DNA of 64,000 nt from contig CAIIXF020000004.1 in the NCBI GenBank assembly GCA_903813345.2, forward strand, positions 21,488,477-21,552,476, written 5' to 3'. This document shows positions 44,863 to 54,469 of the stretch, one piece after another (the stretch's first letter is position 1; each line of letters opens with the position of its first letter). This stretch comes from Owenia fusiformis (taxonomy: Eukaryota; Annelida; Polychaeta; Sabellida; Oweniidae). A model generated the notes under the pieces. It saw only the letters and a list, made by a program, of their open reading frames with translations, was not told where the DNA came from and did not search any database. The position numbers were made by a program, and so were the translations under genes.

Positions 44863-44935
44863 CTATATATTTGTTTGTTGTTTTCTTGTTTCCAAATGAG
44901 AATTCTTTTGTGGTAGGTGGTACCATGGTAGTCAC

Positions 44936-44990
44936 ACTTATTTCACTCAATTTCACTCTACAATTTGACTGAAATATCTGATTTTCTATA
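44936..44990 (-). repeat. Rep-A, left part only
   Basis: ACTTATTTCACTCAATTTCA then ACAATTTGACTGAAATATCT and GATTTTCT; only ~70 bp from the LINE 5' end, so the LINE may have landed in or near an old Rep-A copy. Confidence 0.7.
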
Positions 44991-45639
44991 TTTTATATAT
45001 ATACTTTATACACACAGTTTAGATACTTGTAACTCACAATCTATAAATAAATAAAGACGTCATAGGGAAGGTTATTTCAAATATCATTTGTCAAACCATA
45101 AAATGCTTGAAAATCCATATCGATGATTCATAATAACAATGAGCTATAATATTTAACAATGTACTAATAAATATTTAACCATCATAAAAAATATGAGGAA
45201 CTCACTATAGCCATTGACATCACTTTGACATCATTTATCATGTCTATCACCAATTTCTTACTTTATAACTTTTTTATGATACTATACTACTTGTGCAAAA
45301 GGAATGAACTATTGATGTTTTATGAGAAAAACTTCTCTGAAGCCAATAACCTACCCTTTGCATTCGTTCGACTTCATTTCTTAAAAGAGAGCTTCGTCTT
45401 CACTCTTTCAGTTTACAATAAATCTCTGATCTCACCGAGCCAATCAGAGTTTGTCGTCGAAATACAGATGACTTTCTATATGGTCATTTCCTCCGACATC
45501 CCCGCATAGTTAATGAGCACATATTTAGCGCATGTTCCTTTCACTTTCCTTATTGGTTGAGAAAGGGTCAGTGTGGAAGATTTAAAAATATTACCCGGCC
45601 TCAACACTCTGGAAAACAACAATAAGATTTTCAAAATCT
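44991..45639. other. Unassigned, with promoter-like motifs
   Basis: GAGCCAATCAGAG (about 45438) and CTTATTGGTTGAG (about 45550) are CCAAT motifs in opposite directions, with TTTCACTTTCCTT between. GCTCATGCGAAC-like text is absent. A 94-residue frame at 45225 is not supported. Confidence 0.3.
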
Positions 45640-45800
45640 GCCCTAAAACAGTGTTCCTTGTTCCCAGTTGGCACTGGTGTTCTATACAGAGAGGGTCAGT
45701 TAACATGTAATTCATATTGAAAAATATTTGGTTCTTTTGAAAACTGTTCCTTGTTGACAGGCGTTCTTTACAGAAATGTGTTCCATCAGCAGGTTCACTG
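45640..45800 (+). repeat. GTGTTC cassette, diverged
   Basis: CAGTGTTCCTTGTTCCCAG, CTGGTGTTCTATACAGAG, CTGTTCCTTGTTGACAGG, CGTTCTTTACAGAAATGTGTTCC, closing with CAGGTTCACTGTAGAC, akin to ACAGGTTTTACTGTA. Confidence 0.6.
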
Positions 45801-46117
45801 TAGACTTACTCAGTTTATTCCCCAACCCATGGCAATACTTCTACTTACTCTGGATCCTTTAGAATGTCGAATATCTTCTCAAAATACGTATCTCTCAATA
45901 TTCAGACAAAAATTCGAAAAAAGGGGCAGCCCCCCCCTTGATGTACATTGTAATTTGTTGGGTCTTCTTTTATAAGACTCTAAAGTAAATTGATCTCAAT
46001 AGAAAATATATCTCCCTTTCTAGCATTTCATAAAAGGAGGTTGATTAACTGTTATAAATGATCTTTAATTATATGAACAATACACGATATTGTAAGATGG
46101 AGACTATTAGAAAATGT

Positions 46118-46276
46118 CACTGTAGTCACATTTTGAAATGAAAAATAGAGTGGAAAAGAGTGTAATTAGCAAGGAATAAAGTAAACAGACATATTGTCAA
46201 CACTCTAAATTGTAAAGAAATGCAAGAAAATCAGACACTTTATTCAAATTTTAGAGAGAAATTGAGTGAAATAAGC
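46118..46276 (+). repeat. Rep-A copy, full length
   Basis: GTAGTCACATTTTGAAATGA start, AATTAGCAAGGAATAAAGT, CACTTTATTCAAATTTTAG, end AATAAGCATGCACAAC (GAGCAGACGG changed). Confidence 0.9.
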
Positions 46277-47285
46277 ATGCACAACATAGCTTTTTTCTTA
46301 TGGGATGACTTCTATTCTGAGGTACATTTAAAGTAAGAATTTTATTTATGGAGTCGCATGTTTTTTTATTAAATGTTATATTGCTTTACTTCTAGACCAA
46401 TCAATGTTTGGTGGAGCATAGCATTTATCTAAGGCAGTTGAAGGTCTAACTATCCATGCATGGGCTTTGGCTTTCAAGTTGCCATGGTTATTCAATTTAA
46501 ATTAGTACTTTGTACTGGTTTTGCACGGACGTCAGATACATTCTTCGAACCCAATCTCCTTTCGCCAGAACATTCTTTTCAACTTTGAGGTTTTGCAAGT
46601 TTCTAGTTCTTCAAATTCTTAATTTTACCATAATCAATGAAATTATTTTGAATTACTGAGAAATTCTCATTATTAAAAGCTAGTATACCATTATTTATCG
46701 GTCATTCTAGGCAACTTGACTTCTAGTTTTAAGGCATTTTTGTTTTTGCCATGATCTGCCACTGAAAATGTAGCAATAGGATATTAAATCAGAATAATTG
46801 TTGTGTTTTACAAGCCCCGGATTCGACAAGTCTTATCAAGGTTTCTTCCCTCTAAAATTATACCACAAGAATGATCATAAACAAGCATAATACTGTTAAC
46901 TCTTGGCTACTAACCAGGCCTCGCAGTTGATATGACCCCCAACTAAATAAAATCAGTTCAATGGGGCAGAATTCTCGTAAAACAATTCAATGGGAACAGG
47001 CGGTCATGGTAACTGAATAAAACAAATATTCTATTTTAGATATCTATCTTGACATTTATGTCATAAAGTAAAATGCACGTAAAAGTAATTTAAAATTGTT
47101 TTCCTGGAATTAATATGATGTTTTTATGGATTTTTTGAAAAATATGTATCTGTATATACATGTATTTAGGGAAAATATGAGGCTAGAATGAAAAAATGAA
47201 TTTGGAACAATTTTTGCAAAGATTAATTGCTTGCTACTGTACCTACCTTTATTTACTAAGAAAGAAATGAAAAATATATGCATAT
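46277..47285. other. Unassigned stretch
   Basis: GCATGGGCTTTGGCTTTCAAG at 46460 is a non-palindromic look-alike of the 34-bp hairpin. No gene. Confidence 0.35.
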
Positions 47286-47603
47286 ACTCTAGTAGCTCAT
47301 GCTGGTTGAGTATGCACTTCTATGTCCAGAGATTTTCTCTTCAGAAATCATCTATGTGAAGGTCATTGATCAATTTTGGCTTGGTAACATATTTGCCACA
47401 GAAGGCGAAATAGGTCAAATGGCCACGCCCTCTTTTACGCGAATACTCCCCCCCCCCATTTTTGCATCTCCTGAACCGTTGGACATAGAAGGTTGTGTGA
47501 CCACTCAAAATGTCCGGAATGGCCTTATTATAGGGGGTCAATAATACATATGTATTTAAAAAAGTCAATGGTTCTCAAGATATTTGCCAAAAACTGATTT
47601 TAG
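47286..47603 (+). repeat. Left 318-bp arm
   Basis: Starts ACTCTAGTAGCTCATGCTGG and ends AAAAACTGATTTTAG. Contains ACGCGAATACTCCCCCCC and GGCCACGCCCTC, GC-richer than the surroundings. The 75- and 81-residue frames across it are not supported. Confidence 0.95.
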
Positions 47604-48160
47604 CATGTTACGCACAACAGTTTTCATCTATCCTGCATCATTTAAGACTGAATCCGCAGCCTCTATCTAGTCAGATCAGCGAAGGAAACAAACTTTTTTG
47701 GTTGTTGAGTTGGCCATAAGTATAAGGTGCTAGTACTGTAAATCAGCGTTCTAAGATGTAAAATAATACAATCAAAATTGTATCATACCTTTTCAATGCT
47801 GTAATTAAAAATTGACATAATGTTTGCATTTCAATTCTCCAGGGTACTGAGAAAAATTAATATTTTAGTGGAAAAGATAAAAAAAAATGATCTGTTAGAT
47901 CAAATAATTAATACACTAGTGGCAAATGGGTCTTTTGCTGACAAAGTGGCCTAGTTTATGCCTCAGTTACTTTATTATATATAACATATTTTGAATTAAC
48001 ATAGTTATTCAGCACTTGATTTGATAGATGTAAGCATGTTACATGGAGTTCTTTATTGTAAATAAAAGTCATTATTTTAAAAAGTATACAAATTTGTAAT
48101 ATACATGGATATTTAATATGAAAATTATATACATGTAGTATACATGCCTGGTACACAGGC

Positions 48161-48340
48161 CAGGCCCGTAGCCAGGATTTGCCAAGGGGGGTTCATTTTT
48201 TGAAAAATTCCAGGGGGGTTCACTTGTGACAATTTTGGTCCTAATATGGCCAAAATCACTTATAGAGTGCTCAGAAAGGTGAAAAATTGCATGATTTTGA
48301 AAGATTTTTTTGGCTGGGGGGGGGGGGGGCTACGGGCCTG
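48161..48340 (+). mobile_element. CAGGCCCGT-family element with 5-bp TSD
   Basis: 13-bp perfect terminal repeats CAGGCCCGTAGCC / GGCTACGGGCCTG, with CAGGC on both sides (48156-48160, 48341-48345). The interior has GCCAAGGGGGGTTC, GGTGAAAAATTGCATG and a long G run. Inserted next to the inner left arm at 48371. Confidence 0.92.
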
Positions 48341-48370
48341 CAGGCAAATTACATTGGGTCCTGTACAAGG

Positions 48371-48578
48371 TTATACAAGGAGCGATCCATATATTCTGAT
48401 AAAAATGCTCTCATTTTGTGATTTTTTTTCACATATCCCTTTAATTTTTTCAGAACATGTAGATTATGTAATTACATATATGATGCTAAAATATTTCAGC
48501 TATATCTTAAATTAATTTTGAAATAAGATTGCCATGGTAACCTGTATATACGGTAGGCAGGTCAGTTAAATTATAACG
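48371..48578 (+). repeat. Inner inverted repeat, left arm
   Basis: ATACAAGG.GCGATCCATAT through AAATGCTCTCATTTTGTGAT, GCCATGGTAACCTGTAT and GGCAGGTCAGTTAAATTAT pairs with 49230-49436 at roughly 80%. Confidence 0.85.
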
Positions 48579-49229
48579 TCTAAAATAGATAAATATGTTA
48601 ATTTAATCATTCCTAGGTACCTATTTTAAGCAAATCAAACGCATCTTTCAGTCATTGCCAACTATTCATTGATCTGTTCCATACCCCTGTTGCCCTTGTT
48701 TGATAATTTATACAGTGGGAAAGCTTTCTTTTCATAAGTAACATCTCAATTTATCGTAGTGTTATTCTCTGTCTGCAAGCTCTTCTTGCAACCAGATTGG
48801 GGATGATCTTCAACAGTGACCATGCCTTCTCTTTACAATACTACCTGTAGATTCTTTATGCAGATATAACACCTTGCCCATGCACTTAATGAGTCCATGT
48901 ATGTCTCTGACAGTGTCCTCTTACTTGTTCTTGAAAGAAAATAAAATCTAATGGTATTCCCTAATGTATCCGTTAATGTCATACTCTGCATCAGCCACAT
49001 TGACCTCATCTGACAATTTGATTTTTGGTGTGTCTCATAACATGTAATGTCAATTGGCCCATTCTGTCCTACAATGCTATTGTGATTTGTTGTGATGTTA
49101 TAGTGAGCACATATAAACATTTGTTTAGCAACAAACAACGAGTAACAATACCAAACTTTTTTAGAAAAAATGCATGATTTCCGCATGCTTTGAAATAATT
49201 AAAATAACAAGTTATTATGATATTTATAT
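48579..49229 (-). other. Loop of inner inverted repeat
   Basis: Holds a 117-codon minus-strand frame (48833-49186) of mixed composition. No domain is recognised. It could be a decayed coding fragment or chance. Confidence 0.3.
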
Positions 49230-49436
49230 GTCATAATTTAATTGACCTGCCTATCCTTAATACAGGTTACCATGGCAACCTTATCTCATTGATAATCTAA
49301 GATATAGCTATAATATTTTAGCATTGTATGAGTAATTACATAATCTACATTTTTTGAAAAAATGAGAGGGATATGTGAAAAAATCACAAAATTAGAGCAT
49401 TTTTATCAGAATATATGGATCGCCCCTTGTACAAGC
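49230..49436 (-). repeat. Inner inverted repeat, right arm
   Basis: Starts GTCATAATTTAATTGACCTG, includes GGTTACCATGGCAACC, and ends TATGGATCGCCCCTTGTACA. More diverged than the outer arms, so older. Confidence 0.85.
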
Positions 49437-49836
49437 CACATTCCCTATATAGGCTCTGTACAACCTTGTACGGGTCTAGTGATGCGTCCCGTACTTGCTC
49501 GTAAGAACCCATAACTTTTGACCCACATCCTTTTGCATGCTTGAATAATAGTTCAATTACGAGCCTCGTACATGCTCGTTCAAACTTGTATGGTGCCCAG
49601 TATAAATTACCTGTGTATATACTAATCACAAGATTCTAAGGCATAAAACTTGTAGCAAGGCTGGCACTTGTTGGACTTTCAACTTTTGTTGGGTTAAGGT
49701 TTAAATTATCAGAAGCTTTATTTAATTGAAAGAAGCTATTGAATTGATAGTTGCCTTCGTGCCTTGTATAACATACTGGGGGTCAGTTGAATTTAGGCTT
49801 TGCTCTTAGAGTATCATTTGTATTTTATTTATTCAG

Positions 49837-49991
49837 GCAATGGGATTATACACAGCACTAGAGATATCAAGGTGAAGTCCAAGCAACTGAACCAAGATGC
49901 AAGATTCATGGTGGTTATTAACAGGAAAATTGACCAGACATACTATTGCAACATTGATATAATAATGCCTGATCTTTCATGCCATGTGATC
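49837..49991 (+). CDS. Candidate terminal coding exon, unrecognised
   Basis: TTTGTATTTTATTTATTCAG is a very good acceptor. The exon then reads open for 50 codons to TGA (49989-49991) in phase 1. The peptide begins NGIIHSTRDIKVKSKQLNQD and ends MPDLSCHVI, with balanced composition and good codon variety, unlike the A+T-driven frames around it. I do not recognise the family; alternating hydrophobic residues suggest beta strands. It lies inside the long-arm element, so it may be captured host sequence or part of the element's own spliced gene. No upstream partner exon is identified. Confidence 0.35.
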
Positions 49992-50112
49992 TGATTTTAT
50001 ATAAATTAGTCTGTTCTGTCCGGTAACATTGACCATGTAATCATACAAACTTGACAGTGATATATTTTACATATCCTAATATTTACAGTGCCATCTGAAG
50101 TCGAGGAATGTT

Positions 50113-50605
50113 AATGATTGGGGTGTATTGAGAGTACCTCCCATATATCCAATTCCCCCATTGGGATGTATTGAGAGTACCTCCCATATATCCAAATCCC
50201 CCATTGGGGTGTATTGAGAGTACCTCCCATATATTGGGGTATATTGAGAGTACCTCCCAGATATCCAATTCCCCATTGGGGTGTATTGAGAGTACCTCCC
50301 ATATATCCATATCCCCCATTGGGTGTATTGAGAGTACCTCCCATAAATCCAAATCCCCATTGGGGTGTATTGAGAGTACCTCCCATATATCCAAATCCCC
50401 CATTGGGGTGTATTGAGAGTACCTCCCATATATTGGGGTATATTGAGAGTACCTCCCATATATCCAATTCCCCATTGGGGTGTATTGAGAGTACCTCCCA
50501 TATATCCAAATCCCCCAATGGGTGTATTGAGAGTACCTCCCATAAATCCAAATCCCCATTGGGGTGTATTGAGAGTACCTCCCATATATCCAATTCCCCC
50601 ATTCC
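50113..50605. repeat. 42-bp minisatellite, ~12 copies, 199-bp higher order
   Basis: Unit GTATTGAGAGTACCTCCCAT + ATATCCAATTCCCC + ATTGGGGT, with 30-base short variants (CATATATTGGGGTATATTGA). The run of variants starting at about 50214 repeats from about 50413. Frames of 163-178 residues are open in all three minus frames and others on plus; these are artefacts of a repeat without stops. Confidence 0.96.
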
Positions 50606-50803
50606 ATATCATGTTTAGAGAATGCTCACTTATAGTTTGTCTTTTTTGTATATAATCAAACCAATGTACACAATATTAAAACGAGCAACATTACAAACAT
50701 ATTTAGTCCTTTGGGTTTTATACCAATATTTGTTCGACATTCGGGTATATCTGCCAGCAGGAATATCATACTTTACCATGGAGAAAATAGTGGAGTTTTC
50801 ATT

Positions 50804-51121
50804 CTAAAATCAGTTTTTGGCAAATATCTTGAGAACCATTGACTTTTTTAAATACATATGTATAATTGACCCCCTATAATGTGGCCATTCCGGACATTTT
50901 GAGTGGTCACAGAACCTTCTATGTCCAACGGTTCCGGAGATGCAAAAATGGGGGGGGGAGTATTCGCGTAAAAAAGGGCGTGGCCATTTGACCTATTTCG
51001 CCTTCTGTGGCAAATATGTTACCAAGTCAAAATTGATCAATGACCTTCACATAGATGATTTCTGAAGAGAAAATCTCTGGACATAGAAGTGCATACTCAA
51101 CCAGCATGAGCTACTAGAGTA
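50804..51121 (-). repeat. Right 318-bp arm
   Basis: Reverse complement of 47286-47603; differences include GGCT/GACT, CTCCTGA/CTCCGGA, GTTGTG/GTTCTG and AATAATA/AATTATA. Confidence 0.95.
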
Positions 51122-51227
51122 ATATGGTTAAGCCTAAATTTTTCTTCCAAAGTCAGATCCAGAAAAGTCCATTCCATTAAGCAGATGGTTGAAAAAGGTC
51201 AACCTATTTTGACTATGTAAACTGTAC

Positions 51228-51292
51228 CTGATTGCCTTTTCTTGCTAATTCCACTACTTATGCAATATTCAGCATTCCAAAACTCTGTCGAT
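51228..51292 (-). repeat. Rep-A, right part only
   Basis: CCTGATTGCCTTTTCTTGCT then AATTCCACTACTTATGC and ATTCAGCATTCCAAAAC. Confidence 0.6.
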
Positions 51293-51618
51293 CTTTGAGA
51301 TATATTGTGATCTGAAATAGAATCTTAGAAAAAAGGACTTGCGGCGAGTCATAATAAACCAACTAAATTGCAACCAATTAAAATATGATGTTTTCTTATG
51401 TCATAATTTAACACAACGTGACAAACAAACAAATAAAACAATTGAACTAATAAGAGTTTCTGAAATATGACACAAAAAGTGACAGAGAGTCAGTGACCCA
51501 TACAATTTACCCTTGTCAAGAGTTCAATATTGTGTCATCAACTCTCTTTAGATAAGAAATAATTTAGCTTTAAATTTAGATTTAGCTTTACCCAATCAGG
51601 TAAGTTTGATCAAGCTAA

Positions 51619-51757
51619 TGCCTTGGTCACATTTGCTCCGATTATTACTACGGCGCCTAAGCGATTGAGTATTTTGTTCAAAATTGAAAACAATATTGAA
51701 CAAAACACTCAATCGGCCGGGCGCTGGCGATGGATCGGAGCAAATGTGACCCAGGCA
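51619..51757. mobile_element. 139-bp hairpin element with TAA duplication
   Basis: TGCCTTGGTCACATTTGCTC...ATTGAGTATTTTGTTCAA folds onto TTGAACAAAACACTCAAT...GAGCAAATGTGACCCAGGCA, almost the whole length. TAA on both sides (51616-51618, 51758-51760) fits the 3-bp duplications of PIF/Harbinger-type elements (inference). Confidence 0.88.
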
Positions 51758-51760
51758 TAA

Positions 51761-52408
51761 GCGACTATATCTACTAGTCTAGCTATACGTTCTTGTGTGA
51801 GAAGGTGTGTAGTCAAGTAAAGGAAGGGGGTCACAGGGGCTGGTAGCTAGATTAAGCTACTATAGCTACCTCATTCAGATTAATCAGAGTCCCTCTTTTT
51901 CAAATGCCTTAGTGTATTGCAAGGGATATCAGTAATATTCATTTTAGATAAGAGATATGTAAGCACAGATGCCATAGGAATAAAAGAGCGAAAAGAATTT
52001 AAAAAAAACGTATATAGAAATATTGAAGAGTTCAACCTGTCATTTGGAAGCAAATCCCCACAATCCCCACATCTCAAGAAAGTCTAATATACAAAAATAC
52101 ATTGTCTTACATCCCCTTCAAGTGTGAAAAAATAAGAGCTTTCTTGTCTATTAAATCACAGTATCCAGGCCACTTTATTTTTCTGTGTTGTTTGATTGTT
52201 TGAAGCTGCTCATTCTACCCAACCAATCGAGGCATCCTTGGTGATAAAATTCATGATTTAATCTTTTTTAACAATTGAGCAGTGTCATAAAATCAACAAA
52301 TTAATCAACTTTTTAAAAAACAATGATGTAAAATACAAGTTTAAAATATAGAGGTATCATTGACCGCATAATGGGACGAGTTTTGATGTAAACATTCCAA
52401 TTACACTC
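51761..52408. other. Unassigned stretch
   Basis: TAGCTAGATTAAGCTACTATAG near 51846 is a small palindromic patch. A 65-residue minus frame (51880-52077) is not supported. Confidence 0.35.
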
Positions 52409-52560
52409 ACATAACTTGTCTTGTTACTTCGTTGACGTCTTAGGTTGTTCACTTCTGGCGTGATCTTGAATGGCCCCCTGGGAACTTTTAGTCTCAATGA
52501 AGAGAGAATCACAATTGAGATTGAGAGAGCTCGATTTAATTAATTAATTTATATGCGAAT
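52409..52560 (-). promoter_or_regulatory. Minus-strand TATA box plus downstream donor
   Basis: Read on the minus strand: GCATATAAATTAATT (TATA-like, 52547-52554), then 130-140 bases later ACTTAT|GTGAGT, a good splice donor. A non-coding first exon of a minus-strand gene is conceivable. No CCAAT or initiator is clear. Low confidence. Confidence 0.2.
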
Positions 52561-52849
52561 CCACGAAGATTTGTGGTAAAAAATAAATGAAAATAGTTCA
52601 GATAATTATCGTAAAAGGCCGTCGATTGAATTTGAATGTATGATATGTCTTCTGCTTTGTTGATAATCACGGTGCATTATGGTACCAAGAACTGTTTATA
52701 AATATGTTTCTTAAATGATTGTCTCAGTAATGGGCATAAATCAGTCAGGAAACGGAAAAGCAATGTTTACGAGGTTAGTACAACACATCAGTGTGAAAGA
52801 AAACCCGTTCAGATTGTTTCAATATGCTGTTCGATTTTAGCATCGTTTT

Positions 52850-52975
52850 TCAAAAATATTGAATAAGGTGTCACATTTTTTGCATTTCTGTACAGTTTTG
52901 AGAGTAAATTGTATGCATAGTTGATTTATTTCATGTTATTTCCTCTATTTTTCTTGCAGTTATGCACTAGAAATC
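52850..52975 (-). repeat. Rep-A copy, diverged
   Basis: TTTTTCAAAAATATTGAATA start, TTTTTGCATTTCTGTACAGT, then TGTTATTTCCTCTATTTTTC and TTGCAG; resembles the 8538 copy, possibly the same subfamily. Confidence 0.7.
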
Positions 52976-53399
52976 ATGGCTGCAATTCGATTTTTCATGA
53001 AGACAAAAACTGTTTGCACAAAGTTGTACCTCAGTCATATTTGATACTGTAGAAACAATTTCCAGAGTGAAATCCTATAATGAGGATATTGAAAATGAGG
53101 AATTAGAAATGTCAAAGCTAAAGTGTATAATGTAGGTCAATGACCAAGAATATTCATGGTTTTTACTAATTTGCACTTTTTGAAATAAATCACAAACCAA
53201 CCACAAATAATGGAATTCAAACACTACTATACACTTTTCTGTCTCCCTTCATCTTTGTATTGTTGTATTTATGTATATTTAATGAATTAAATTAATAATA
53301 AATTAATACTGAAGCTGTTGTGAAAAACACAAAGAAAAACATCTTAAGATATACCCCTTTAAATCAAATTTTTCTTTGAATATTATAGGAATATCCTAT

Positions 53400-53700
53400 G
53401 GTTTTGAAAAGAGATCATTTATATCCATGAATGGATGTTGATATCTTCAAGAGTGAGTGAGTGAGCGAATGAGTGAAGATATTTATATCCATAAGTGGAT
53501 ATAATTGATATTTTTGAAAAATATTTTTAAAAAATTAAAAGATTTTGAATAAAAATTTTGAAAAAGTTGAAATTCTGAAAAAATTGAATTTTGAAAAAAT
53601 TACAAAAAAATAAAATTTTGAAAAGAAATTTGTAAAAAAAATTGAATTTCTGGGAAAAAATTGAAACCATTGATATATCACTTTTAAAACCTTCAAATAT
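53400..53700. repeat. GAGT microsatellite and A-rich TTTTGAAAAA repeat
   Basis: GAGTGAGTGAGTGAGCGAAT sits between GATATCTTCA and TGAAGATAT, forming an arch. From 53530 follow loose repeats of AATTTTGAAAAA. Confidence 0.6.
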
Positions 53701-53708
53701 CAATTTTG

Positions 53709-53753
53709 AAACCATTGAATATCACTTTTATAAGAGGTGATATTCGATGGTTT
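53709..53753. repeat. 17-bp stem-loop
   Basis: AAACCATTGAATATCAC pairs with GTGATATTCGATGGTTT with one mismatch, 11-base loop. The right arm is repeated directly at about 53757-53773, and parts recur at 53662 and 53800. Confidence 0.75.
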
Positions 53754-53822
53754 GAAAGTGATATTCGATGGTTTGGGATTTTTTTGCTAAAATATGATCA
53801 CGTGATATTCGATCTACACTGT

Positions 53823-54070
53823 ATTACCATTTGCCATCTATCTTAAGTATTGCCAACTATCTCAGGTGTTACCTTTTACTTTTCAGGCCAGTATTACAAT
53901 TTGTCATCTATCTCAGATATTCCCTTTTGTCATCTATTTCAAGTATTACCATTTGTCAACTATTTCATGTACTACCATTTATTGTCTATCTCAGGTATTT
54001 TCTACAATGTCATCTCAAGTACAGTATTACCATTTGTCAACTATCTCAGGTATTACCATCTATCTCAGGC
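53823..54070 (+). repeat. ~26-bp minisatellite of acceptor-like units
   Basis: Units like GTATTACCATTTGTCATCTA + TCTCAG. Most end CTATCTCAG or CTATTTCA, a pyrimidine tract followed by AG, like a splice acceptor. Frames of 80-106 residues over it are artefacts. Confidence 0.85.
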
Positions 54071-54080
54071 ATGTACACAG

Positions 54081-54170
54081 TTCAAATTGGAACAATTACA
54101 GCAAATGATTGATGAAACATTGAGAGCAATTCTCATAAACAGTGAGAAAGTCATTTCTAAATGCAAATAG
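54081..54170 (+). CDS. Candidate terminal coding exon, unrecognised
   Basis: Follows GCATGTACACAG (acceptor-like) after the array above. Open for 29 codons to TAG: starts FKLEQLQQMIDETLR and ends INSEKVISKCK, a helix-like, heptad-compatible C-terminus. AATAAA occurs at 54186 and near 54283 as possible poly(A) signals. No upstream exon was found and no family recognised; chance remains likely. Confidence 0.25.
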   Translation, partial: FKLEQLQQMIDETLRAILINSEKVISKCK

Positions 54171-54469
54171 TACAAAAACAGCATAAATAAATTGCCTTCA
54201 ATGGAATAATGACGATATATGACGTTATTTCATTAGTATTGCGTTGGTTCAGTTGGTGTAATGATTTCTACATTTAATAAAAATAAAGTGTTATTCTAAA
54301 ATATCACACCTGCTCTAACTTATATTCTCCCTAAAGGTTGACTTAGTTGTCTAATTTTCTATCAATTCTATGTTATTAAGTAGGTTATTTACTGTTTACT
54401 CTTTTACATTCTACTTAGCATTTAGGCAGTTTGTATTTGATATGGTTATGATTATTTAAATCAATCCCA

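Larger units (their letters stand above)
40510..44866 (-). mobile_element. Non-LTR retrotransposon (LINE), 5'-truncated
   Basis: Reads on the minus strand: ORF1 remnant, endonuclease-reverse transcriptase, C-terminal zinc segment, 3' UTR (40571-40731) and a simple-repeat tail made of AATAAATA and AACAATAAAAC units (about 40510-40570). No LTRs. The 5' end falls inside ORF1 at about 44866, as expected from incomplete reverse transcription. Target duplications cannot be fixed, because TTGTTTGTT-like text occurs both in the tail and just past the 5' end (about 44871). The endonuclease plus zinc-knuckle ORF1 fits the broad Jockey/CR1-type group; the clade is not assigned. Confidence 0.93.
47286..51121. 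mobile_element. 3.8-kb element with 318-bp inverted arms
   Basis: Arms of identical length (47286-47603, 50804-51121) differ at only about eight sites plus a C-run length difference, roughly 97% identical by eye. Between them lie a CAGGCCCGT element, a second older inverted repeat, an exon-like segment and a minisatellite. No transposase frame is visible, so it is non-autonomous or foldback-like. The flanks (..GCATAT / AATATGG..) show no convincing target duplication. An inverted segmental duplication is the alternative. Confidence 0.8.

Noticed and set aside
40532-44885. TTGTTTGTT on both sides of the LINE as a target duplication
   Set aside because: The word is part of the LINE's simple-repeat tail, so the match is not informative.
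46460-46490. Third copy of the 34-bp hairpin
   Set aside because: Only part of one arm matches and it does not fold as a perfect palindrome.
48833-49186. 117-residue minus frame inside the inner loop as a gene
   Set aside because: No domain, no splice context and no convincing codon pattern; kept only as a note.
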